Shown: positions 1-6,720, counted from the stretch's first letter. The stretch: DNA of 6,720 nucleotides from JAWVZH01 sp033722295 (GCA_033722295.1 JAWVZH010000149.1:1-6720); one strand, 5' to 3'. Notes: generated by a model not told the origin, from the letters alone. Program-made: numbers and translations.

Positions 1-94
1 GGATTAGGGATTAGGGATTAGGGATTAGGGATTAGGGATTAGGGATTAGGGATTAGGGATTAGGGATTAGGGATTAGGGATTAGGGATTAGGGA
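1..94. repeat. Perfect tandem array of a G-rich heptamer (GGATTAG)n
   Basis: Period-7 repetition is unbroken from the first base to position 94, giving 13 full copies plus three bases with no mismatches; the period breaks at 95. The array starts at the window edge, so its true length is unknown. It cannot be coding: 7 is not a multiple of 3, so every + frame meets TAG and every - frame meets TAA within 21 nt. The + strand carries GGG runs separated by ATTA, a pattern compatible with G-quadruplex formation (inference). Perfect identity suggests recent expansion or ongoing slippage. It resembles the TTAGGG telomere repeat plus one base, but the downstream genes are bacterial. A role as intergenic spacer, phase-variable element or assembly end remains open. 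Confidence 0.97.
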
Positions 95-243
95 AAATAA
101 TTATCCGTATGATAATAATAAGTAGGTCCCTTTGCATTCTATGTCAGCAGTTAGAGAGAAAACTGCCATTCGTCGAAAAAAATAATTACTCCGTACAAAC
201 CTGTCAACTTTTGCATTTGAAAGACGTTAACACTCAGGAAACT
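94..243. repeat. Diverged direct duplication in the operon leader (two copies, about 80 bp offset)
   Basis: Several words recur in the same order. AAAATAATTA followed by TCCGTA is at 94-109 and, with one extra C between the two words, at 179-195. TTTGCATT is at 131-138 and 210-217. AAACT is at 160-164 and 239-243, exactly 29 nt after the start of each TTTGCATT. The offsets are 85, 79 and 79 nt, so the copies differ by small indels. This looks like an old tandem duplication of the upstream region. The sequence is AT-rich, which makes chance matches easier, and the weaker tail of the alignment (after 138 and 217) could be coincidence. No function is evident; it may have duplicated a regulatory site. 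Confidence 0.45.
147..166. promoter_or_regulatory. Small dyad GCAGTT-N8-AACTGC, possible secondary operator
   Basis: Two perfect 6-bp inverted arms (147-152 and 161-166) flank an 8-nt purine-rich spacer. It lies in the leader, 112 bp before the regulator's start codon. No T-run follows, so it is not an intrinsic terminator. It could be a second protein-binding site or mere chance; a 6-bp arm is weak evidence in 180 bp of AT-rich DNA. Confidence 0.25.
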
Positions 244-263
244 TTCAGCACGATAAAAGTTTC
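238..263. promoter_or_regulatory. Candidate operator for the TetR-family regulator
   Basis: A perfect 8-bp inverted repeat, GAAACTTT (238-245) and AAAGTTTC (256-263), is separated by 10 nt. Its right arm ends one base before the candidate -7 box at 264 and 15 nt before the regulator's ATG. TetR-family dimers bind dyads that overlap or abut their promoters (family knowledge). A dimer here would cover the stretch between the -33 and -7 regions and block RNA polymerase, giving autorepression of the whole operon (inference). The 26-bp span suits a TetR dimer, or two dimers. It could also form an RNA hairpin if transcribed, but there is no T-run for termination. Confidence 0.5.
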
Positions 264-271
264 TATCTTTG
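264..271 (+). promoter_or_regulatory. Candidate Bacteroidota -7 box TATCTTTG
   Basis: TATCTTTG matches the TAnnTTTG -7 consensus of the primary sigma factor in Bacteroidota. It ends 7 nt before the ATG at 279, so transcription would begin at or within a few bases of the start codon and the mRNA would be leaderless or nearly so. The matching -33 TTTG is poor: only TTTC at 243-246, with 17 nt between the elements. The call therefore rests mainly on the -7 match and on the abutting dyad. Confidence 0.45.
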
Positions 272-278
272 TTGACCG

Positions 279-890
279 ATGGAAAAATCTGCAAAAGACA
301 TACTCGCAACTGCTGAATCGCTGTTCATGAAGTACGGCATCAGAAGTGTCTCCATGGATGACATTGCCAGAGAGCATGGCATATCCAAAAAGACCATATA
401 CATCCACTTTGACTCAAAGAAAGATCTGGTTGAAAATGTAGCAATCAATCACAATGAGGCAGAAAAGGAAATGATTGATGGGCTGCGCGCCAAGGCAAAG
501 GATGCCGTGCATGAAATGATCGTCATTTCCAATTATGTCAATCAGGTATTCCGTGAACTGAACCCCGCGGTTGTCTATGATCTTCAGAAATATTTTAAGT
601 CGTGTTGGGAGTTGTTCGAATCCCTGCATACGGACTTCATTTATAATGTGATCAGGGAGAATATTGAGAAAGGTCAGGATCAGGGTCTTTATCGCACAAG
701 CCTCAATGCCGATGTCATCGCCCGGCTTTATACAGGAATTACCTTCGTCATGACCGATGGTGAACTTTTTCCTCATAAGGAATTTCCCAAAGACGAAGTC
801 TACACCCAATACATCAATTATCATCTCAACGCCATTTTGACCGAAAAGGGTCATGGAATCTATAAGAAACATCAATCCAATGAATCGTAG
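279..890 (+). CDS. TetR/AcrR-family transcriptional regulator of the efflux operon
   Basis: A 203-residue protein, a usual length for the family. Residues about 8-51 form the N-terminal TetR DNA-binding domain: helix 1 (ILATAESLFMKYG), then SVSMDDIAREHGISKKTIYIHF, with the recognition helix around S36-H43 and the characteristic Y41-x-x-F44 followed by K47/K48-DL. The remaining ~150 residues are helical and divergent, as expected for the ligand-binding and dimerisation half, so the inducer cannot be predicted. The start at 279 gives the standard short lead-in to helix 1. There is no Shine-Dalgarno sequence, as is usual in Bacteroidota, and a -7-like box lies immediately upstream. It is the first gene of the operon and overlaps the TolC gene by 11 nt, so it likely represses itself and the three pump genes together. 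No function beyond regulation is inferred. Confidence 0.93.
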   Translation: MEKSAKDILATAESLFMKYGIRSVSMDDIAREHGISKKTIYIHFDSKKDLVENVAINHNEAEKEMIDGLRAKAKDAVHEMIVISNYVNQVFRELNPAVVYDLQKYFKSCWELFESLHTDFIYNVIRENIEKGQDQGLYRTSLNADVIARLYTGITFVMTDGELFPHKEFPKDEVYTQYINYHLNAILTEKGHGIYKKHQSNES

Positions 891-2259
891 TTATCCAATC
901 ATTCTATTTCTTCTGGCGCTATTGACCAGTGTTCGCACTCAAAGTTCATTCAGCATGAAAGAAGCTGTGGCTTTTGCGCAGGAAAATGCCGAGGAAATGC
1001 AGATCGAAAAACTGAAGATTGCCGATGCCGAGTGGCAGATCAAAGAATACAAGTCGATCGGCATTCCCAAGATCACCGGCAATTCGAGTTACACCTATTA
1101 TTTCGACATTCCTACTCAGGTCATTCCGGATTTTATCAGTCCTGCGGTTTATGGTGTTCTTTTCAACGAAGGCCTTCTTGAAAAACGGGAACTGGATATA
1201 GCGGGAGGAATACCTGCCCAATTCGGAACTGAGAATATACTGGATGCCTCTGTTGACCTGGAAACTCTTATCCTCGACGGATCATATTTTGTTGGCCTGA
1301 GGGCTCAAAAACTCTACCGAAAGCTCGTTGCTGAGCAGTTCATCGCTTCAAAATACTCGATCAAGGAGAAGATCAGTATGGCTTATCTGTCAGTTCTCAA
1401 CATCGAGGAGAATATAAAATTACTGGAGGATAATATTGCCAATCTTGAAAAGCTCTATAGTGAGACTAACGAGATCTATGAAGCAGGATTTGCAGAAAAA
1501 CTCGATGCCGACAGGCTCAGGCTGTCCCTGCAGAATCTCAAGACTGAAAAGGAAAACATCGAACGTGTCCACGAGGTAGCCTTGCTCGTTCTCAAGCAGA
1601 GTATGGGCTATCCAATGTCAGATACCATAATTCTCAAAGAATCATTTGATGAGCTGGTCAATGAAGCCAAGCTTGAAGATCTTGATATTGAGGCGTTCGA
1701 TTATTTAGAAAACCGGCCTGAGTACACTTCACTCAAGACGGCGACTGAACTTCAGGATATGAATGTCAAGCGACTGAAAGTGAGCTACCTGCCAACCTTG
1801 ACGGGATTCGCCAGTTATGGAGGGCAGTTGCAGCGCAATGACCTTTTTGATTCCAACGAAAATGACTGGTTCAAAGCTTCTTTGGTGGGTCTACGGCTGA
1901 ACGTGCCCATATTTGACGGTTTTGAAAGACGGGCCAAAATTCAACGGGCGAAGATCTCAAGGGAACAGACTCAACTGAGAAAGTCGCTTTTCGAAAGGTC
2001 GGTTGAACTGCAAGTCAATTCTGCCTATCTCGAATACATCAATGCCAAAGACAAAGTAGCATCCACACGTGAAAATGTAAATCTCGCGCAGGAGATCTAC
2101 GAAGTGACGCAGATCAAATTCAGAGAAGGTGTTGGCTCTTCCGTGGAGGTCACTCAGGCTGAAAGCGAACTGTATCAGAGCCAAAGCAATCATACAGCTG
2201 CCCTTTATGAACTGGTCAATGCCAGCATTAAACTAAAATTTGCCCTGGGCATACTCTAA
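880..2259 (+). CDS. TolC-family outer membrane efflux channel
   Basis: The outer membrane exit duct of the pump. From the ATG at 880 it has 459 residues, close to the family norm. The N-terminus MNRSYPIILFLLALLTSVRTQ is a good Sec signal peptide, cleaved perhaps after T20 or S22. The in-frame ATG at 853 would put nine polar residues ahead of it and overlap the regulator by 38 nt, so 880 is preferred. The protein shows the two-fold TolC repeat. Each half has long heptad-rich helices and ends in a matching turn: YEAGFAEKLDADRLRL (about 200-215) and FREGVGSSVEVTQAESEL (about 414-431). Strand-like segments precede the helices: residues about 60-140 in half one, and the RLNVPIFDGFERRAK region in half two. 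It ends with KFALGIL, typical of the family. It overlaps the regulator by 11 nt and lies 18 nt before the adaptor gene, so co-transcription is expected. Confidence 0.93.
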   Translation: MNRSYPIILFLLALLTSVRTQSSFSMKEAVAFAQENAEEMQIEKLKIADAEWQIKEYKSIGIPKITGNSSYTYYFDIPTQVIPDFISPAVYGVLFNEGLLEKRELDIAGGIPAQFGTENILDASVDLETLILDGSYFVGLRAQKLYRKLVAEQFIASKYSIKEKISMAYLSVLNIEENIKLLEDNIANLEKLYSETNEIYEAGFAEKLDADRLRLSLQNLKTEKENIERVHEVALLVLKQSMGYPMSDTIILKESFDELVNEAKLEDLDIEAFDYLENRPEYTSLKTATELQDMNVKRLKVSYLPTLTGFASYGGQLQRNDLFDSNENDWFKASLVGLRLNVPIFDGFERRAKIQRAKISREQTQLRKSLFERSVELQVNSAYLEYINAKDKVASTRENVNLAQEIYEVTQIKFREGVGSSVEVTQAESELYQSQSNHTAALYELVNASIKLKFALGIL

Positions 2260-2277
2260 TCTCAAAAAACAACAACC

Positions 2278-3447
2278 ATGTTATCACGAATTCTCCTTTT
2301 TGCCACTATAGTATTTATGATCAGTTGCGCTCCGGCCCCTGATAATGGTGAAATACCTGAAGACCTGGGATCGCTGCGCGAACTGCAGTCTCAGCTTAAA
2401 ACAGAGATCAGAGGACTTGAAGACAAACTGGAACGGGTAAACAATAAAATTGAGGAGCTTGCTCCTGCTGATGAACAGAAAGCCGCACTCGTAACTATTG
2501 AAACTGTTTCTACCCGTGATTTTCATCACTATGTCAATATGCAGGCTGTTGTCCAGAGCGATGACATAGTCAACCTCGGAAGTGAAGCTGGAGGACGGAT
2601 CAAGCATCTCGCCATCGAGGAAGGTCAGAATGTCAACCGCGGCCAGCTTGTTGCCCGTATCGATCTGGAATCCCTAAGAAAACAACTGGCGGAGTTGGAA
2701 ACTTCATATGCTCTCGCTGAAGATGTCTATGAACGGCAGAAGAGGCTCTGGGATCAAAATATTGGCACCGAGATGCAATATCTTCAGGCCAAGAACAACA
2801 AAGAAAGGCTGGAAAAGTCCATTGAGGTTCTCAAGCATCAAATGAGCAAAGCCAATGTTTATGCCCCTATTTCCGGAGTGGTAGAAAATGTCATTATGAA
2901 GGAAGGTGAATTTGTGTCACCCGGTATGCCCATAGTGCAGATCATTAATACCAACGACGTCAAGATCGTTGCTGATCTGCCGGAAAGCTATCTCAAGGCG
3001 GTTGCTCTGGGGGACAAGGTCAGGATCGTCTTTCCCGCTCTTGGGGATACGACATCCGGAAGGATCAGTCTTGTCGGAAGAACTATCGACCCCAGCAACA
3101 GGACATTCAAGGTGGAAGTCGAACTTTCCAATCCCGATAACAGGTTGAAGCCCAACCTTCTCGCGGAAATGATCATCAATGATTTTACAGAAGAAGACGT
3201 CATCGTCATTCCATCCAACCTCATGCAACAAGAGGTAGGAGGTAAGAAATTCGTCTATGTTGTCGATCATAAAGAGCCTAAATCAGCCAGGAAGATATAT
3301 ATCGAAACCGGCAAGAGTGGCAACAGCGAAATTATCGTGGAGAAGGGTTTGGAAGCCGGAGACACTCTGATAGTAAAAGGGGCAAGAGGTCTGGCGGCAG
3401 GAGACCCTATTCAAATCACAGAGCCAAGATTGACAGACAATGGATAA
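2278..3447 (+). CDS. RND efflux periplasmic adaptor (membrane-fusion protein), lipoprotein
   Basis: This 389-residue AcrA/MexA-type adaptor links the permease to the TolC-like channel. The N-terminus MLSRILLFATIVFMISC is a lipoprotein signal with the lipobox MISC, so C17 would be lipidated. Residues about 32-62 (LRELQSQLKTEIRGLEDKLERVNNKIEEL) look like a coiled coil ahead of the core, an addition relative to AcrA. The lipoyl domain is split: first half about 94-125 (RIKHLAIEEGQNVNRGQLVARID), second half about 193-217 (NVYAPISGVVENVIMKEGEFVSPGMP). Between them is an alpha-hairpin (about 126-190). The beta-barrel follows (about 222-300, with GRTIDPSNRTFKVEVEL), then the membrane-proximal domain ending in GLEAGDTLIVKGARGLAAGDPI. 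The 18-nt gap before the gene is A-rich without a Shine-Dalgarno. Its end overlaps the permease start by 8 nt, favouring coupled translation. Confidence 0.93.
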   Translation: MLSRILLFATIVFMISCAPAPDNGEIPEDLGSLRELQSQLKTEIRGLEDKLERVNNKIEELAPADEQKAALVTIETVSTRDFHHYVNMQAVVQSDDIVNLGSEAGGRIKHLAIEEGQNVNRGQLVARIDLESLRKQLAELETSYALAEDVYERQKRLWDQNIGTEMQYLQAKNNKERLEKSIEVLKHQMSKANVYAPISGVVENVIMKEGEFVSPGMPIVQIINTNDVKIVADLPESYLKAVALGDKVRIVFPALGDTTSGRISLVGRTIDPSNRTFKVEVELSNPDNRLKPNLLAEMIINDFTEEDVIVIPSNLMQQEVGGKKFVYVVDHKEPKSARKIYIETGKSGNSEIIVEKGLEAGDTLIVKGARGLAAGDPIQITEPRLTDNG

Positions 3448-6400
3448 GAAGAACAATCTCATCGATAAAATCCGGAAATTCAAATTAACGTGGTTGGCTG
3501 TTGACAACAGTACAAGCATATTCATTTTGACATTTATGATATTGCTGTTCGGTATACAATCCTATAATAGTATGCCAAAGGAACAGATGCCCGAGGTCTC
3601 ATTTCCGGAAATATTTATCAATACACCATATTTCGGTAATTCGGCGGCAGACATAGAAGCTCTCATTACACGGCCGATAGAAAAAGAACTGAAATCACTG
3701 ACAGGTATCAAAGATGTGAGCTCTACTTCCATGCAGGATTTTTCCGTCATCATTGCAGAATTCGAAGCGGACATGGAGATGGAGGATGCCGTACGCAAGG
3801 TCAAGGATGCCGTGGATAAAGCCAAGAGTGAGCTTCCTACCGATCTGGAACAAGATCCTGAAGTCCTCGAAATCAATCTTGCTGAGATACCCATTATGAC
3901 GGTCAATGTATCTGGACCTTACCAGCTGGACCAGTTGCGTGAATATGCCGACGTCATCAAAGATGAACTTGAGGAGGTCAAGCAGATCTCGAAGATCGAT
4001 ATGAAAGGGGAGCTCGAAAGGGAGATGAAGATCGATGTCGATATGCATAAAATGCAATCCTTGCAGGTCAGTTTCAATGACATCGAACAGGCTGTTTCTC
4101 TGGAAAACATGAATATGTCCGCCGGCGAGATCGTCAACAATGACTATCGACGAGCAGTAAGGATTATAGGAGAACTACAGTCCGAATCGGATGTGGAGAA
4201 CATCATCGTAAAAAGCGAAAACCAGCGGCCTATACTCCTCAAGGACATTGCAGAGGTAAAATATGGTTTCCAGGACAGATCCAGCTATGCGCGGTCTGAC
4301 GGCTTCCCGGTGATCTCCCTGGATGTGATAAAAAGAAAGGGGCAGAATCTTCTGGATTGTTCGGATAATGTAAAAATTGTTCTTGACGAAGTGAGAAATC
4401 AATTGCCAGATGATGTGACCATTCAGATATTCAACGATCAATCGGTCTATACCCGAACAGAAGTTGAAAATCTCGAAAACAGTATCATCAGCGGTGTCAT
4501 CCTCGTTGTTCTTGTCCTTCTGTTCTTTCTCGGACTCAGAAATGCCATGTTCGTGGGTATCGCCATCCCCTTGTCGATGCTGACTGCGATCATGTGGCTG
4601 CACCTCTCGGGTACGACGATGAATATCGTTGTTCTCTTTTCATTGATACTTGCACTTGGTCTATTGGTGGATAATGCTATTGTGGTAGTCGAGAATATTT
4701 ACCGCTTCATGCAGGAGGGCTACGATGGCATCACGGCTGCCAAACTGGGGACCAGTGAGGTTGCTCTTCCGATCATAGCCTCTACTGCCACGACCCTGGC
4801 GGCATTTGTACCTCTGGCCTTCTGGCCGGGTATTATGGGAGAATTCATGTATTACATGCCGTTGACATTGATCGTGGTTCTGGCCAGTTCGCTCTTTGTA
4901 GCACTGGTGATCAATCCTGTTTTCACCAGTCGCCTAATGCGGGTTGATGAGAGGGCCAACGAGCCGGCCGTAAGAAAGAGACGGCGTAACAACAATTTGA
5001 TGGTCTCCGGTGGCATGCTGTTCGTAGCTCTGATCGCTCACTTTGCTGGCGTCGAATGGTTGAGGAACCTTCTTGTGATAGCTGCGCTGATCGGACTTTT
5101 TAACTTCTTCGTACTTAGGAAGTTGGCATTTGGGTTCCAAAACAATTTCATTCCAAGATTGGAAGCTGTGTACGACTGGTTTATTCGGGGCTCCCTCAAG
5201 AGATTTAATCCTTATGGCATTTTTCTGGGCACTTTCGTACTGCTCTTTCTGGCGATTGGCGCCCTGATGATCAAATCTCCCAAAGTGATCTATTTCCCGG
5301 CTGCGGATCCCATGTATATCAATGCTTTTGTGGAATTGCCCATGGGAAGTGACATCGAGGCGACGAATGAGATCATGAAGGAACTGGAAGAAAAAATAGA
5401 AAGCAATTTTGAGAAATATGGAGATGTCGTAGAGGCCGTGCTGGCTCAGATCGGAGAAAACACTTCTGACCCCAACAGTCCCCCTGAGCCTGGATTGACA
5501 CCTCATAAAGCGAGATTGACCGTATCATTTGTGCCTGCAAGAGACCGGGGTGAGATCAGTACCTGGGACATTCTGGAAGAGATGAGGACGTTGGTAAAAG
5601 GATATCCCGGCGTAAAGATCGTCGTTGATAAAAATGCCGATGGTCCTCCCACAGGTAAACCGATCAATTTGGAGCTGCGAGGAGAAGATATCGATAAGCT
5701 GGCAACTTTGTCCGAACAGGTGATCTCCTACCTCAATTCTCAAAATATTGCAGGCATAGAAGAGCTCATACCCGATGTCAAACTGGGTAAGCCGGAATTG
5801 CTGATCGATATTGACCGCGATGCGGCCCGTCGTTTTGAAACTTCTACCGTAAGCATTGCTTCTGATCTCAGAACAGCTATTTATGGTAAGGAAGTATCGA
5901 AATTCAAAGATGGTGAAGAGGAGCATCCAATCACACTGAGGTTATCCGACGATTACAGAAACAACATTTCGGATGTTCTGAATCAAAAAATAACATTCCG
6001 AAATCCGGCCAATGGCAGGATCGTGCAAGTCCCTGTCTCCGCCGTAGCTGATTTTGAGTATTCGTCATCCTACAGTTCGATCAAACGAAAGAATCTTGAT
6101 CGGATGATCACCATATATTCAAATGTTCTTGAAGGTTATAATGCCAATGAGATAGTTGAAGAGCTGCAATTGGCGATGGAGGATTTTCCTCTTCCGGAAG
6201 GCTTCACTTATGAATTTACCGGTGAACAACAACAACAGCAGGAAGATATGGGCTTCCTGAGTACCGCCTTTTTGGTTGCCCTGTTCTGTATTTTCATCAT
6301 CATCGTCACCCAATTCAATTCTCTCGTCACTCCATTCATTATTATCCTTTCTGTGCTTTTCAGCACGATCGGTGTATTTCTGGGATATGCCGCGACGGGA

Positions 6401-6720
6401 ATGGACCTGGTCGTGATCGGTACCGGTGTCGGTATCATCTCCCTGGCCGGTGTTGTAGTCAATAATGCCATTGTTCTGATCGATTACATCAACCTATTGA
6501 TGAAAAGAAAGATGGATGAACGAGGCTTGGATTCCATTTTTGACATGGAGCTTTCCGAGGTCAAGGAGGCTATTATCAAGGGGGGAGCTACCAGGTTGCG
6601 ACCTGTCCTGTTGACCGCGATTACTACGGTTTTGGGATTGATCCCATTGGCCATAGGTTTCAATTTTAATTTCTTTACCTTGATCTCCGAGCTGGACCCT
6701 CACATATTTATCGGAGGTGA
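3440..6720 (+). CDS. RND-superfamily efflux permease (AcrB/HAE1-like), 3' end outside window
   Basis: The inner-membrane proton-driven pump. The frame is open from the ATG at 3440 to the window edge: 1093 complete codons with no stop. TM1 is about 25-43; a porter and docking loop (44-346) carries GNSAADIEALITRPIEKEL; TM2-TM6 are about 349-495; TM7 about 591-612; a second periplasmic loop 613-938; TM8-TM11 about 940-1073. TM12 is missing, so roughly 50-90 residues lie beyond the window. TM4 has LLVDNAIVVVEN (D411, N412, aligned with AcrB D407/D408). TM10 has VVVNNAIVLIDY (N1008 at the AcrB K940 position). TM11 keeps R1052 and T1059 (AcrB R971/T978). Two extra hydrophobic stretches (522-538, 543-559) sit between TM6 and TM7 after a basic stretch (512-516). 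The metal-type (CusA) TM4 pattern VDAAIVMIEN is absent, so organic substrates are likelier. The start overlaps the adaptor by 8 nt. Confidence 0.95.
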   Translation, partial: MDKKNNLIDKIRKFKLTWLAVDNSTSIFILTFMILLFGIQSYNSMPKEQMPEVSFPEIFINTPYFGNSAADIEALITRPIEKELKSLTGIKDVSSTSMQDFSVIIAEFEADMEMEDAVRKVKDAVDKAKSELPTDLEQDPEVLEINLAEIPIMTVNVSGPYQLDQLREYADVIKDELEEVKQISKIDMKGELEREMKIDVDMHKMQSLQVSFNDIEQAVSLENMNMSAGEIVNNDYRRAVRIIGELQSESDVENIIVKSENQRPILLKDIAEVKYGFQDRSSYARSDGFPVISLDVIKRKGQNLLDCSDNVKIVLDEVRNQLPDDVTIQIFNDQSVYTRTEVENLENSIISGVILVVLVLLFFLGLRNAMFVGIAIPLSMLTAIMWLHLSGTTMNIVVLFSLILALGLLVDNAIVVVENIYRFMQEGYDGITAAKLGTSEVALPIIASTATTLAAFVPLAFWPGIMGEFMYYMPLTLIVVLASSLFVALVINPVFTSRLMRVDERANEPAVRKRRRNNNLMVSGGMLFVALIAHFAGVEWLRNLLVIAALIGLFNFFVLRKLAFGFQNNFIPRLEAVYDWFIRGSLKRFNPYGIFLGTFVLLFLAIGALMIKSPKVIYFPAADPMYINAFVELPMGSDIEATNEIMKELEEKIESNFEKYGDVVEAVLAQIGENTSDPNSPPEPGLTPHKARLTVSFVPARDRGEISTWDILEEMRTLVKGYPGVKIVVDKNADGPPTGKPINLELRGEDIDKLATLSEQVISYLNSQNIAGIEELIPDVKLGKPELLIDIDRDAARRFETSTVSIASDLRTAIYGKEVSKFKDGEEEHPITLRLSDDYRNNISDVLNQKITFRNPANGRIVQVPVSAVADFEYSSSYSSIKRKNLDRMITIYSNVLEGYNANEIVEELQLAMEDFPLPEGFTYEFTGEQQQQQEDMGFLSTAFLVALFCIFIIIVTQFNSLVTPFIIILSVLFSTIGVFLGYAATGMDLVVIGTGVGIISLAGVVVNNAIVLIDYINLLMKRKMDERGLDSIFDMELSEVKEAIIKGGATRLRPVLLTAITTVLGLIPLAIGFNFNFFTLISELDPHIFIGG

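Noticed and set aside
1..94. Eukaryotic telomere or CRISPR array
   Set aside because: The unit is 7 bp with no spacers, so it is not CRISPR. All downstream genes are bacterial in type and gap-free, so a eukaryotic chromosome end is not supported.
109..330. Small + strand open frame of 73 codons in the leader
   Set aside because: It runs through the dyad, the -7 box and 52 nt of the regulator gene in another frame, shows no recognisable domain, and has no initiation context. Chance frame in AT-rich DNA.
414..875. 153-codon minus-strand open frame opposite the regulator
   Set aside because: Lies antisense inside a clear TetR-family gene and its translation has no domain-like pattern. Shadow frame.
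3440..3447. Programmed frameshift fusing adaptor and permease
   Set aside because: The 8-nt overlap simply contains the next ATG and the stop TAA. There is no slippery heptamer, and both proteins are complete at this junction.
4934..5506. 190-codon minus-strand open frame opposite the permease
   Set aside because: The longest antisense frame, but fully within the conserved RND coding region and with low-complexity, unrecognisable translation. Shadow frame; the same holds for the antisense frame at 5525-5926.
6227..6241. Run of five glutamines in the permease (CAA/CAG repeat) as a slippage site
   Set aside because: Only five codons, mixed CAA and CAG, and located in a Glu/Gln-rich segment that normally precedes TM8 in this family. 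Not unusual enough.

Overview
The window holds the 5' and central part of a four-gene tripartite efflux operon of the RND type, all on the + strand. It is preceded by a short non-coding leader that opens inside a tandem repeat. The host is most likely a member of Bacteroidota. The order regulator - TolC-like outer membrane protein - lipoprotein adaptor - RND permease is common there. The genes lack convincing Shine-Dalgarno sequences and have A-rich start contexts, and a TAnnTTTG-type -7 box lies before the first gene. The exact lineage cannot be read from this sequence.

Layout: 1-94 is a perfect array of a G-rich heptamer (GGATTAG, 13.4 copies) that begins at the window edge. 95-278 is AT-rich and non-coding. 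It contains a diverged direct duplication, a 6-bp-arm dyad (147-166), a perfect 8-bp-arm dyad (238-263) and, directly abutting it, the candidate -7 box TATCTTTG (264-271). 279-890 encodes a TetR/AcrR-family regulator. 880-2259 encodes a TolC-family outer membrane channel. 2278-3447 encodes a lipoprotein membrane-fusion (adaptor) protein. 3440 to the window end encodes the RND inner-membrane permease, cut off by the window after 1093 codons, before its last transmembrane helix.

The genes overlap or nearly touch (11-nt overlap, 18-nt gap, 8-nt overlap), so one polycistronic mRNA is expected. The permease would take substrate from the inner membrane or periplasm using proton-motive force. The lipid-anchored adaptor would bridge it to the TolC-like channel for expulsion from the cell. 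The regulator, as first gene, would probably repress its own operon by binding a dyad at the promoter until a ligand releases it. The substrate cannot be told from sequence.

I see no evidence of a novel multi-gene system. The parts most worth a second look are the heptamer array, the operator-like dyad fused to the -7 box, the duplicated leader, and two permease features: Asn at two positions of the canonical AcrB proton relay, and an extra hydrophobic pair between TM6 and TM7.
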